Positions 41,113-50,060 of a DNA stretch of 64,000 nucleotides are shown here, piece by piece. Position numbers and translations under genes: made by a program. The notes under the pieces were generated by a model. It was given only the letters and a program-made list of their open reading frames with translations. It did no database searches and was not told where the DNA came from. Position 1 is the stretch's first letter. Each line of letters begins with the position of its first letter. The stretch lies in assembly GCA_002368355.1 (NCBI GenBank), contig AP018281.1, forward strand, positions 3,100,001 to 3,164,000, read 5' to 3'. Source of the stretch: Chondrocystis sp. NIES-4102. GTDB lineage: Bacteria; Cyanobacteriota; Cyanobacteriia; Cyanobacteriales; Xenococcaceae.

Positions 41113-42111
41113 ATGCCCTTTCCATCCATAGAAGACCGTAGTTTCCGTTCAATGAGTGAATCATCACAATTAGATCTCTCCATAGTTGTCCCAATTTATA
41201 ATGAAGCCGACAGTGTAGAGAGATTAATTAGTGCGATCGCTCTAGCTGCAAAAGAAACTCAATTAAACTATGAAATTATTTGTGTAGATGATGGTTCAAA
41301 AGATTGTTCTACCGCAGTCTTAACTGACATGGCTAAAAAACGCGTAGATCTTAAGGCTATTATACTACGACGCAACTACGGTCAAACTGCTGCAATGGCT
41401 GCAGGGTTTGAATTGGCTAAGGGAAAAGTAATTGTAACTCTTGATGGTGATTTGCAAAACGATCCTGCTGATATTCCCATGCTCATATCTAAACTCAATG
41501 AGGGATATGATTTAGTTAGTGGATGGCGTAAACACAGACAGGATGATGCTTTAACAAGGCTACTACCTTCTAAAATCGCCAATATTATTATTGCTAAAGT
41601 TACTGGTGTAAGGTTGCATGATTATGGTTGTTCTCTCAAAGCCTATAGATCAGAATTAATTGCGGATATGAATCTTTACGGTGAACTTCACCGCTTCCTG
41701 CCTGCACTAGCATATATTGAAGGTGCAAGAATTACTGAAGTTCCAGTACGTCATCATGCTAGACAATTCGGTAAAAGTAAATATGGTTTAGGTAGGACAA
41801 TTCGGGTAGTCATGGATTTAATGACAGTTTTCTTTATGAAAAAGTTTTTAACTCGTCCAATGCACGTGTTTGGCTTGGGGGGAGTGATTTCTTTGGCGAC
41901 GGGGATAGCTATGGGCATATATTTAACTATTGTTAAATTGTATTTTGATCGGAATATCGGCGATCGCCCTTTATTGATTTTAGCTGTACTATTAATTTTG
42001 ACAGGAGTGCAGTTATTTTGTTTTGGTTTAGTAACCGAACTGTTGATGCGTACTTACCACGAATCCCAAAGAAGACCTATTTATCGTATTCGAGATATTT
42101 TTGGTAAATAA
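41113..42111 (+). CDS. GT2-family glycosyltransferase with C-terminal membrane helices (DPM1/GtrB-like)
   Basis: The 332-residue product has the GT-A fold: SIVVPIYNEADSVERLI, VDDGSKDCS and the metal-binding TLDGDLQNDP. Two hydrophobic helices near the C-terminus (about 249-275 and 286-312) anchor it in the membrane. This layout is that of polyprenyl-phosphate glucosyl/mannosyl transferases such as GtrB or dolichyl-phosphate-mannose synthase-like enzymes. It likely makes a lipid-linked sugar for surface glycans. A second start, ATG 41152, would remove 13 residues. Confidence 0.9.
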   Translation: MPFPSIEDRSFRSMSESSQLDLSIVVPIYNEADSVERLISAIALAAKETQLNYEIICVDDGSKDCSTAVLTDMAKKRVDLKAIILRRNYGQTAAMAAGFELAKGKVIVTLDGDLQNDPADIPMLISKLNEGYDLVSGWRKHRQDDALTRLLPSKIANIIIAKVTGVRLHDYGCSLKAYRSELIADMNLYGELHRFLPALAYIEGARITEVPVRHHARQFGKSKYGLGRTIRVVMDLMTVFFMKKFLTRPMHVFGLGGVISLATGIAMGIYLTIVKLYFDRNIGDRPLLILAVLLILTGVQLFCFGLVTELLMRTYHESQRRPIYRIRDIFGK

Positions 42112-42134
42112 CTAACTGGTTAATTTATTATGTT

Positions 42135-44504
42135 TTAGGACGTGACTTTATTTTTGCTGACTGCTGCTTGGTGTCTCCAATATTCCTTGGCAGATTTTAT
42201 TAAACTCATTCTCAAGGTAAACGCTCGAAACTCAGGTTCGATGCCTTTTAGCTGGAATGTTTCTGGTTCACCCCAATTAACGTTAGTTAGACGATTGGCT
42301 ACAGTTTCAGAAATAAGAACAGTGTTAGGTTGAGCGACACTTTGCAAGCGCGAAGCAATATTAACTACTGTACCAACTGCTGTATAGTCCTTTCTTTGTC
42401 CTCCCCCAAACATTCCTACTACCGCTTTACCTTGATGAATACCACAGCGCATTTGCAGGGGGGGAATCTGCTGATTAATTTTTGAGGCTTTGGTTTGCCA
42501 ACGCTCATTAAGTTTTTCTAGATAGTAGTGCATGGTTCTAGCCGTTGCGATCGCTTTTTTAGCCTGTTTTGGACAAGATAGAGGTTCTGGTGCGCCAAAC
42601 ATCGCCATAACCCCATCCCCCATAAATTTATCTACTGTACCTCCTAAATCGAAGACAGCTTTACTCATAGCTTCTAAATATTCATTAAGTATTTCTGCCA
42701 AAAGTTCCACTTCTAGGCGACTAGATAGATTAGTAAAACCTACTAAATCGCAAAATAAAACAGTTATTCGACGTGGTTCGGGGGTAAGATCTAGAGATAG
42801 TTCTCCTCTGGCAGCTTTATTAACAATTGTTGCAGGTAAAAAACGTTTTAAAATAGACTCAGTTAAATAAGTATTTAATTCTCTAACTTTTTGTTCCTTT
42901 TTATATAGTAATTGCGCTTGTTTTTTAGTAGTTGCGTACAGTTTTGCCTGTTGTACAGCGATCGCAGCTTGAGAGGCGACGGATTCGGCTAATTCTACTT
43001 CCGATTTAGTCCAATTTCGAGGCATACCTGATTGTCTTAGGGTGATACTGCCAATAATTTCTTCTTCTACAATCAATGGCACAATTAATAATGCCCTAGC
43101 CTTAGAATGCCACGCTAATTCATAACGAGCAAGATTACGCTGCTTTTCTAAATCCGTCGAACGAACAGTTTTTTTTGTATATAACAATGCTTGTAAAATC
43201 GGATTTTCCCCTATCGGTACAACAGAACTAGTTGCCTGTTGCCAATCTGGAGAATCAGGAATAATCTTTTGTACTTCATGGGGATTATATAAACCGACAC
43301 ATTTAACAAAGCGATCATTTTTTGTCCAGAGTGAGAGAGTACAACCATCTACTTGTAATGCTTCCCCAAGTTCACGAGCGATAGCAGCAAACATGACGGG
43401 TGGTTCTAAACTAGAGCGAATTGTAGCGGTAATACGGTTAATAGTTGTTTGTCTTTGGGCTAATTCTTTAACCTGTTGATGGATCAAAACTTGAGAAATA
43501 GCGATCGCAGCTTGCTCGGCAACGGATTCGGCTAATTCTACTTCCGATTGAGTCCAATTACGAGGCATACCTGATTGTCTTAGGGTGATACTGCCAATAA
43601 TTTCGTCTTCTACAATCAACGGCACAATTAATAATGCCCTAGCCTTAGAATGCCACGCTAATTCATAACGAGCAAGATTACGCTGCTTTTCTAAATCCGT
43701 CGAACGAACAGTTTTTTTTGTATATAACAATGCTTGTAAAATCGGATTTTCCCCTATCGGTACAACAGAACTAGTTGCCTGTTGCCAATCTGGAGAATCA
43801 GGAATAATCTTTTGTACTTCATGGGGATTATATAAACCGACACATTTAACAAAGCGATCATTTTTTGTCCAGAGTGAGAGAGTACAACCATCTACTTGTA
43901 ATGCTTCCCCAAGTTCACGAGCGATAGCAGCAAACATGACGGGTGGTTCTAAACTAGAGCGAATTGTAGCGGTAATACGGTTAATAGTTGTTTGTCTTTG
44001 GGCTAATTCCTGAAACTTTTCTCCTAATAACATCTGGGAGATAAATAAGCTAGCTTGGCTTGCCATCTTTTTAACTGCTGCTATTTCTTGCTCTTGCCAA
44101 CAATCAAATCCCTGCAATCGATGTAAATTAATCGATGCAAGCAAATTAGGATGGGAAAATAACAAAATTGAAATAGTAGAGTCTATATTAATCGATACAC
44201 AAGCCTGATAATTTGCCAGTTGTCCACACCATGAGCCTACTTGATATTGATGAACAACAATTAGTTCTTCTATTAACAATTGTGAATGAGGTATAACTGT
44301 GGACTTTAATGTATCCTCACTCAGTTGAGCTATTTGGGGCGCAAGTGTCTCAGAGAAAAAAAACTGCTCCGTATTATACTTTAATTCACTAAAATGCAAT
44401 ATAGCAATGTCGATATTGGGCAATTGAGCTACAGTGTTCACAATAGCCTGAGCCACCTGTTTCCAAGATAAATTATTCAATAAATTACTATATTCATAAT
44501 TCAT
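42135..44504 (-). CDS. GAF-GAF class III adenylate cyclase with a near-identical internal duplication
   Basis: In this 789-residue protein an N-terminal GAF-like region (about 1-160) is followed by two almost identical GAF domains (about 165-335 and 346-516, spaced 181 residues). A class III cyclase domain (about 575-770) is at the C-terminus. Metal-binding Asp residues lie in VLFCDLVGFT and GDGVMAMFG, and KFMGDG, KDYTAVG and NIASRL support ATP as substrate. The GAF domains would sense a ligand or redox signal and control cAMP synthesis. It is soluble, with no membrane helices. Confidence 0.92.
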   Translation of the reverse strand: MNYEYSNLLNNLSWKQVAQAIVNTVAQLPNIDIAILHFSELKYNTEQFFFSETLAPQIAQLSEDTLKSTVIPHSQLLIEELIVVHQYQVGSWCGQLANYQACVSINIDSTISILLFSHPNLLASINLHRLQGFDCWQEQEIAAVKKMASQASLFISQMLLGEKFQELAQRQTTINRITATIRSSLEPPVMFAAIARELGEALQVDGCTLSLWTKNDRFVKCVGLYNPHEVQKIIPDSPDWQQATSSVVPIGENPILQALLYTKKTVRSTDLEKQRNLARYELAWHSKARALLIVPLIVEDEIIGSITLRQSGMPRNWTQSEVELAESVAEQAAIAISQVLIHQQVKELAQRQTTINRITATIRSSLEPPVMFAAIARELGEALQVDGCTLSLWTKNDRFVKCVGLYNPHEVQKIIPDSPDWQQATSSVVPIGENPILQALLYTKKTVRSTDLEKQRNLARYELAWHSKARALLIVPLIVEEEIIGSITLRQSGMPRNWTKSEVELAESVASQAAIAVQQAKLYATTKKQAQLLYKKEQKVRELNTYLTESILKRFLPATIVNKAARGELSLDLTPEPRRITVLFCDLVGFTNLSSRLEVELLAEILNEYLEAMSKAVFDLGGTVDKFMGDGVMAMFGAPEPLSCPKQAKKAIATARTMHYYLEKLNERWQTKASKINQQIPPLQMRCGIHQGKAVVGMFGGGQRKDYTAVGTVVNIASRLQSVAQPNTVLISETVANRLTNVNWGEPETFQLKGIEPEFRAFTLRMSLIKSAKEYWRHQAAVSKNKVTS
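42958..44011. repeat. Internal direct duplication inside the cyclase gene (period 543 bp)
   Basis: Two direct copies, about 42958-43469 and 43500-44011, are 543 bp apart and nearly identical over their central part. Only scattered substitutions are seen (for example at the motif cttcttctac/cgtcttctac). They encode the two GAF domains. The silent positions are conserved too, so the duplication is recent or is kept alike by gene conversion. Confidence 0.95.
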
Positions 44505-44673
44505 AGCGAAGTATGAAGCCTATAGAGTTTAAGATAAGAAAATTAATAAATGAGGAAACCAAAACCTAAAAAAGTCATGGCATATCAATATTGTTCCCAA
44601 ATAGGAAGCAAAAATATATTGATCCAAATCCCTAATTACAACAATTGAGAATAACCAAGTTTATTTCTTATTA

Positions 44674-45342
44674 ATGACTCTTAAATATCCTGATAATAAC
44701 GTCGAGCGTAGTATCGAGCTAAGTGTAGAGACTGCCACAAATGAAGATACTCAAGCAATTAGCTTAATCTTAGCTAAAAGTTTTTATAATTTTCCTGAAT
44801 TTGCTCATTGGATTTATCCTTTTTTACAATTTACGATTAATGAAGATTTACGATATCGTTTACGTTCTCACTCCCCATTATATTTCTGTCTGGTTGCTAA
44901 GTTAGATCAAGGAAATTATCAAACAACTACTCAGCAGACGAGTCACTCATTACTCCGTTGTAAAACGACAGAGAGAGTACGGACAATTGGTCAAAATCCC
45001 TATAATTCCAACTTAATTGTAGTTGGGACAGTAGAAATAGCTTTACGTTCTCCCTCCGTATGGTCTAGTCATCTTCAGTATCCTTATATTTCTAATTTAG
45101 CAGTTAGAAAAGAATATCGTCGCTTGGGTATCGGTAGTAAACTTTTGCACAAATGCGAGGAAATTGCTCTAAATTGGGGATTTAAAGAAACTCGCCTTCA
45201 TGTATTAGATAATAATAACTCGGCTAAACAGCTATATAAAAACAATGGTTATCAAGTTTCATCTACTGAAACAAATTGGAGTAATTTATGGTTTGATTAC
45301 TCCCCTCGCTTGTTACTAAAAAAACAGATTTCAACAAATTAA
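44674..45342 (+). CDS. GNAT-family N-acetyltransferase
   Basis: The product has 222 residues. The acetyl-CoA-binding segment reads ISNLAVRKEYRRLGIGSKLL, followed by CEEIALNWGFKETRLHVLDNN and AKQLYKNNGYQV, the hallmark of GNAT enzymes. The N-terminal part has an insertion with many Thr/Gln residues. The substrate cannot be predicted. It is divergent from the cyclase gene. Confidence 0.88.
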   Translation: MTLKYPDNNVERSIELSVETATNEDTQAISLILAKSFYNFPEFAHWIYPFLQFTINEDLRYRLRSHSPLYFCLVAKLDQGNYQTTTQQTSHSLLRCKTTERVRTIGQNPYNSNLIVVGTVEIALRSPSVWSSHLQYPYISNLAVRKEYRRLGIGSKLLHKCEEIALNWGFKETRLHVLDNNNSAKQLYKNNGYQVSSTETNWSNLWFDYSPRLLLKKQISTN

Positions 45343-45431
45343 AATCATAATATTAGTTTGATAATTTTGATGCTAAGTTTGGTATTATCTGCTAAAGTTT
45401 TAGGCTTGGGGTGGGTAATGGTAATTAAAGA

Positions 45432-45887
45432 GTGAAAGAGCAAAATAGCGATCATAAGTTTACAATTGACGAACTTCTATCACGATTAAAAGCGCAAGAA
45501 CTATTGATAGTTAACCCGCGCCGTAAAAATGGTCTAATAGTATACAAAAAATACCATGCTGAATTTGTTGGCCCTGGGGCTATTGTTGGGGGGTATTTTG
45601 ATACTGATGCGATCAATTTGATTGCTGTTGGCAATATATCTTTAATATCTCCTCAAAACTCTCAAGAAAAAAAACAGGCATATAAAATGCGCAGACAATG
45701 GGTAAGATTAACTAAACAAATTATCGATAATCCTGAACCAACAGAGAGGGCGCAGGTAATTCTCAATCAATTTGAACACTGGTTTGATATGGAAACTGTA
45801 GGTAACTTGCCTGACGAAGCTTTTGCATTATTGGTAGGTGTTTTACCCCAAACCATTCGTAAGGTACGTAATATTGAATTACTTTAA
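45432..45887 (+). CDS. Conserved cyanobacterial protein of unknown function
   Basis: The product has 151 residues starting at GTG 45432; no upstream ATG is in frame. Two segments stand out: a first half with AEFVGPGAIVGGYFDTDAINLI and a second half with LPDEAFALLVGVLPQTIRKVR. It is soluble. No motif indicates a function. It follows the GNAT gene after 89 bases and could be co-transcribed. Confidence 0.5.
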   Translation: MKEQNSDHKFTIDELLSRLKAQELLIVNPRRKNGLIVYKKYHAEFVGPGAIVGGYFDTDAINLIAVGNISLISPQNSQEKKQAYKMRRQWVRLTKQIIDNPEPTERAQVILNQFEHWFDMETVGNLPDEAFALLVGVLPQTIRKVRNIELL

Positions 45888-45985
45888 ATACTTGTAAGGG
45901 TACGTAATAATTCAAATATATATATATTTTTTTTGTAAATAAAGCTTTAGCCTATATTTTTGAGACAAAGAACCTAAAGCTGTAG

Positions 45986-46111
45986 CACTTAATTAAATCT
46001 ACATCTAAAAACATAATTTGGGGTAAATTATTTGGGGCGGATAGTAAACCTATTTTAACCATCAAAGCTGGCTATATTGTGAGGATTGAAACCAAATCAA
46101 TTGAAAGTTAA
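45986..46111 (+). pseudogene. Possible N-terminal remnant of an acetamidase/formamidase gene
   Basis: A start-less frame of 41 codons begins after a TAG at 45983. Its translation includes HLIKSTSKNIIWGKLFGADS and KPILTIKAGYIVRIETKS. The pattern (an HLIK-S start, W near 14, K-PILTI--G--V-IET) is what the N-terminus of acetamidase/formamidase proteins looks like. It has no start codon and stops where the family would continue. The following bases (46112-46235) contain open bits in other frames but no further recognisable match. It is probably decayed. Confidence 0.35.
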
Positions 46112-46418
46112 ATAACAGATTGAAGAACTGCACCTGATCGAGATGTGATTACTTTTTCAGAAACCTGTAGTTAACCATATTCATGGATTAATAGCAAAAG
46201 ATATTTTAAAATCTCTAGAACAATAATAATTGATGATTGTTTAAAATAATTGGGTAACATTTACGCAAAATAGCGTTAACTTCTCCCATAGGTAATGATT
46301 AGCAACTTAATTTATTTAAGACTTCTCTAATCAATCTAATTTTGAGTTATTAACGCTAATGCTTTCTACTGAAAATTAAGTATATATGTATATCTAAGAT
46401 TTAAGTAAATTACTCTAT

Positions 46419-46724
46419 TTAATTGCTAGCTATAGTTTCAGCATCAACATCAACAACAGTATCCTTGGTAGAAGTTTCTGTTGTTACATTTTTACTCTCT
46501 TGACGAGCTTGTAGCTTATTCATAACCATTTGAGATAATTCTGTGAACAATAAACCTGCAAGCATGACATCATCAATTTGTCCGATAATAGGTATAAAAT
46601 CTGGTGCGATATCGATGGGGCTGATGAGATAGATAACTGTTCCGAGAATTACTAACCAGCGATACTTAGGATGGCGGATTGCAGTGCGATACCAGTCGTA
46701 CAAGGAAGATATAGAAAATTTCAT
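46419..46724 (-). CDS. YkvA-like DUF1232 membrane protein
   Basis: This 101-residue protein has the DUF1232 core: LVILGTVIYLISPIDIAPDFIP followed by GQIDDVMLAGLLF, with the conserved SPIDxxPDFIP motif between two hydrophobic segments. The C-terminal tail is Thr/Asp-rich. The function of DUF1232 is not known. It is monocistronic. Confidence 0.85.
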   Translation of the reverse strand: MKFSISSLYDWYRTAIRHPKYRWLVILGTVIYLISPIDIAPDFIPIIGQIDDVMLAGLLFTELSQMVMNKLQARQESKNVTTETSTKDTVVDVDAETIASN

Positions 46725-46822
46725 GTTGCTATTGTTGTCTTGAATTAACTGTCTTAAGTTTGACAGATTTTTATTGAAATTTCAGTGTGGATAACCTTAT
46801 ATAATTATTTCGGTATATACGA

Positions 46823-47581
46823 TTAGGAGTATTTAAACAAGATCTGAACAATTTTAAGGGCAATTTGTCTTTTAAAAGTATTGTTAATCAGATAGTTATT
46901 AAATAAGGCGGTGATTAGCAAGATTTTCCCTGGTTGTTTGATGTGAGGAATTAAATAGTTTTGATTTAAATAAAATAAACAGCAAATGATGCTAATTTTT
47001 GGCAAATTAGGCAAGGGTAGAAAATTCCAAAAAGTAAGTAAAGCGATCGCCCAAATTATAAATATGATTATTTTTAATACCCAAAAAAGATTATTGGATG
47101 TTTTTAAAGGTAATTGTCTGAGGATTTGTTCCATTAGCCAGTAATGGGCATTTAGTAATCTTTGACATAATTGGGGATTATCCCATAAGTTTTGCTGGAT
47201 TTGTTGGGCAATATAACCTTCTAAACTAATTGAACTACGAATAACTGTTAGATATTGTTGCTCGCTCAATAGATAATTAGTACTAAAGCTTAATGACGAT
47301 CGCTCTATTGAGGTAAACTTTGATTGCCAATAGTTAGCAGCATTTGATTGTATTTCTAATGGTGAATTAATTAGGGTGTAGTAACGTAAATTAGCTAATT
47401 TAGCTGCCTCTAACTGGAATTGCTGATCTTTAGCTTTTAAGGATTCTATTTGCTGTAGAAGATCAGCATTGAGCCGAAAAACTATCTGATTAGGAATAGT
47501 TAAGCGACGGTGAATATGGCTTTCGTTGATTTCTATACAAGAATTTAAAATTTGATTAGTATTAGGTACGGAATAATTCAC
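46823..47581 (-). CDS. Unknown membrane protein, last gene of the maf cluster
   Basis: The product has 252 residues with a helical soluble N-terminal part (about 1-165) and two hydrophobic segments (about 167-190 and 193-214). It has no recognisable motif or family. Its start overlaps the stop of the gene upstream (47578-48255) by 4 bases, so the two are translationally coupled. It is the last gene in a minus-strand cluster that runs from maf. Confidence 0.55.
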   Translation of the reverse strand: MNYSVPNTNQILNSCIEINESHIHRRLTIPNQIVFRLNADLLQQIESLKAKDQQFQLEAAKLANLRYYTLINSPLEIQSNAANYWQSKFTSIERSSLSFSTNYLLSEQQYLTVIRSSISLEGYIAQQIQQNLWDNPQLCQRLLNAHYWLMEQILRQLPLKTSNNLFWVLKIIIFIIWAIALLTFWNFLPLPNLPKISIICCLFYLNQNYLIPHIKQPGKILLITALFNNYLINNTFKRQIALKIVQILFKYS

Positions 47582-48255
47582 TGTTTGGCAATCATAGAAA
47601 GCATGAATTTAACTAAACCATGCCACTGCTGTTCTCCTGCGCTGATTGATTGTTCGTGTAATTGTAATAATTGCTCGCGATCACTTCTATATAAGATTGC
47701 TTGGCAATAGCGATTGATTATTTTGCCATCTAATTGTAGTGACGTCTGAGCATAGGTACTATCGATAATATTCTGAGGATCACAGGAATTGTGTAAACTG
47801 CGATCGCGTCTATCTAAGGATATTTTACGTTTATTTAACTGCTGTAAAATGTTTACAAAGCAGCGATCTTTTAGTAGTTGATTTACTTGAGATAGTTGGC
47901 GCGATCGCTTGTCGCTATAGGGTTCGGGAAGTCTAGTATTAATTACCTCCCAATCGCTGTTATTCTGGCTCAAAATTGCCAAATCTCGCCTAACTTTATT
48001 TACCGATGCCCGATTATATAATTTGGAATTAGGATCTACAAGCAGAAGGCAATAAGCTAATTCTAGTTGACGACGCAACTGTAGGTAATGATCTTTTAAG
48101 GATGGATGAATAGTTGATTTATTTATATATTCACGGCAAAGATAGTAGATGGCTTGATAGGTTTGCCAAGGAATAAAAATTTCATCGACAATCTCATCGA
48201 CGATCACAGTGCTAATCTCAACGGCAGTAATATTATTTAGTAAGTTATGATTCAT
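47578..48255 (-). CDS. Unknown protein of the maf cluster
   Basis: This is a 225-residue soluble, basic, mostly helical protein rich in Leu, Gln and Arg. No domain is recognised. It overlaps the gene upstream (48245-48970) by 11 bases and the gene downstream by 4 bases, so all three should be made from one transcript in similar amounts. This tight coupling suggests a complex, but no partner has been identified. Confidence 0.55.
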   Translation of the reverse strand: MNHNLLNNITAVEISTVIVDEIVDEIFIPWQTYQAIYYLCREYINKSTIHPSLKDHYLQLRRQLELAYCLLLVDPNSKLYNRASVNKVRRDLAILSQNNSDWEVINTRLPEPYSDKRSRQLSQVNQLLKDRCFVNILQQLNKRKISLDRRDRSLHNSCDPQNIIDSTYAQTSLQLDGKIINRYCQAILYRSDREQLLQLHEQSISAGEQQWHGLVKFMLSMIAKQ

Positions 48256-48970
48256 CAGATTTTTCTGGCTGAGAATTAACAGGAGATTGTTGTGTCCAAT
48301 TATGCCTATTTTGCTGATAATCTTTTAAATTAAGAGATTTTAGGTTAAAAAGCTCAGGTTTTGCCTCTGGTTCTTCCAGCCACTCTCCCCAGTCTTCTGA
48401 TTCCGACGGTGATTCTGGTTGCTCATCTAGATCGGCTAAGGATAATAAATCTTCCACCATCTCTTGATCTTCATCTTCCTTATCTTCTTTTACTTGTGGC
48501 TGATTAACTGTAGGAATTTGAGGGGCAATTTTACCAGCTACTAAAGCTTCAGGAATTTTGTTTGCAGGTAAAGATTCTTGGTTAACATCGGCTGCAATAT
48601 CAACCCAGTCTAAATGTTCCGTTGCTCTTTGTTGCCCAAAAGCTGACATTAACTGAAACATTCTTTGTAGACTAATTAAATTATGTTGAATTGTTTGATG
48701 TCCTTGATTTACCTGCTCTAAATGAAACTGTTTAATTTCTCCATAGCGATCGCCTAGGAATTGTTCGCTAATTTCGTTTTCTATTTTGCCTTCGATTAAA
48801 TCTATTTGAGTGTGTAGATAGTTATCTGTCTGGGGTGCTTGTCCATGATTACCACCCTTGATTATCCTAGTCGTAATGTTTAATGCAGGCGCATTGCTCA
48901 TCGCTAATAAAAACGCTTCATTGATTTTACCTGCTCTGATTGCTTGCTTGAATTCTTCACTCGATGTCAT
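48245..48970 (-). CDS. Unknown protein with an LHT--IENEI domain and acidic tail (paralogue of 49059-49400)
   Basis: I take the ATG at 48970 (241 residues). A longer frame begins with TTG at 49030, but the ATG start aligns with the paralogue downstream of maf. The first about 115 residues match the 49059-49400 protein: an N-terminal GKINEAFLLAMSNA, YLHTQIDLIEGKIENEI and a FHLEQV-QG segment. An acidic, Pro/Glu-rich tail with EEPEAKPELFNLKSLNLKDYQ follows. No known function. Confidence 0.55.
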   Translation of the reverse strand: MTSSEEFKQAIRAGKINEAFLLAMSNAPALNITTRIIKGGNHGQAPQTDNYLHTQIDLIEGKIENEISEQFLGDRYGEIKQFHLEQVNQGHQTIQHNLISLQRMFQLMSAFGQQRATEHLDWVDIAADVNQESLPANKIPEALVAGKIAPQIPTVNQPQVKEDKEDEDQEMVEDLLSLADLDEQPESPSESEDWGEWLEEPEAKPELFNLKSLNLKDYQQNRHNWTQQSPVNSQPEKSDES

Positions 48971-49058
48971 AACTTTATCTGGGATTATTAAGTATGTTAG
49001 TACTAAATTAAATTTATGCTGGTTAACCAAGTTGGCAAAAGCATGATTACTAAGATGC

Positions 49059-49400
49059 TCAATTACGACTTAGAAAAAGACGACGTAATTTTTCCAAATT
49101 AGCGAGATTATCAACTAAAGAGTTTTGTTTCTGCCTAACTTGCTTGGTATGCCATCGTTGTAGTTCGGAATAGGCAGGATTGTCAATTAATTTAAGATCA
49201 ATTTCATGATCTACCATGCCAGTAAAAAGATTTAGACGGGTATGCAAACAATTATTCGAGGTTGACGGTTGTACTTGATCTAGATCTGCATTATCAATAC
49301 AAGTAATTACTTCTATCTCCACCGCCTCACTAATAACAAGGGTTAGAGCTTCTAAAATTTCTCCACCCTCAATTAAGTCTTGCAGTTGTTGCTGATTCAT
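49059..49400 (-). CDS. Unknown protein with an LHT--IDHEI domain (paralogue of the neighbouring gene)
   Basis: The product has 113 residues and corresponds to the N-terminal domain of the 48245-48970 protein: EALTLVISEAVEIEVIT, CLHTRLNLFTGMVDHEIDL, HTKQVRQKQNSLVDNL. It lacks the acidic tail. It lies 4 bases downstream of maf and 88 bases upstream of its paralogue. Tandem duplication of one ancestral gene is the simplest explanation. Confidence 0.6.
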   Translation of the reverse strand: MNQQQLQDLIEGGEILEALTLVISEAVEIEVITCIDNADLDQVQPSTSNNCLHTRLNLFTGMVDHEIDLKLIDNPAYSELQRWHTKQVRQKQNSLVDNLANLEKLRRLFLSRN

Positions 49401-49404
49401 GGAA

Positions 49405-50004
49405 TTATTGCCAAAAGTTGCTGAAATTGTAGCCTAAATCTTCCAACATCTGGCGAAGTACGGGTAAACTCAAACCAATGACATTGCTATAACAACCTTC
49501 GATTTTTTCAACTAATACACTACCTTTTCCTTCAAGGGCAAAGCTACCAGCGCAAGCGAGAGGTTCACCAGTGGCAACATAGGCGGAGATAGTGCGATCG
49601 CTGATATCGGCAAAATAAACATTAGTGATCCCACAGCGAATAATCTGTCTTTGTTGTTGGAGATCAATTAAACAATGACCTGTATAAATCTTTCCCATTC
49701 TGCCACGCATTCCTCGCCAACGGGCGATCGCTATTTGCGGTGATTCAGGTTTACCATAAATGCGACCTTTGATTGTTAATACTGAGTCACAGCCTAAAAC
49801 TAGAGCGTTATTAAACTGAGGTACAACAGTTTCAGCTTTACATTTAGCTAAGGTGGTAACTAATTCTGCTGCTTCTTCTAGCTGTATTTGGTCTTCATCA
49901 AAATCACTTTTGCAGACAATTGGTTCGATACCTACCATGCGTAATAATTTTAAACGGGCAGGGGAAGCAGAAGCCAGGACAAAACTAGGAAAAGTGTTAT
50001 TCAC
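49405..50004 (-). CDS. maf: Maf-family nucleoside triphosphate pyrophosphatase
   Basis: The 199-residue product starts at GTG 50004. The Maf fold signature is [11 protein letters not shown] at the N-terminus, followed by [24 protein letters not shown] and [17 protein letters not shown] are the nucleotide/metal motifs. Maf proteins hydrolyse non-canonical or modified NTPs such as dTTP, UTP and m5UTP, preventing their incorporation. It is the first gene of a minus-strand cluster of five and diverges from the M24 peptidase gene. Confidence 0.93.
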   Translation of the reverse strand: MNNTFPSFVLASASPARLKLLRMVGIEPIVCKSDFDEDQIQLEEAAELVTTLAKCKAETVVPQFNNALVLGCDSVLTIKGRIYGKPESPQIAIARWRGMRGRMGKIYTGHCLIDLQQQRQIIRCGITNVYFADISDRTISAYVATGEPLACAGSFALEGKGSVLVEKIEGCYSNVIGLSLPVLRQMLEDLGYNFSNFWQ

Positions 50005-50060
50005 AGTCTGGGTTTTTATAAAATAGAAATATTATATTTTAAACTGCCCAAACATAATTA

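Noticed and set aside
46060-46110. ATTGAAAC-like ending that resembles a cyanobacterial CRISPR repeat
   Set aside because: It is single, with no second copy at a spacer distance. The acetamidase-like reading explains it better.
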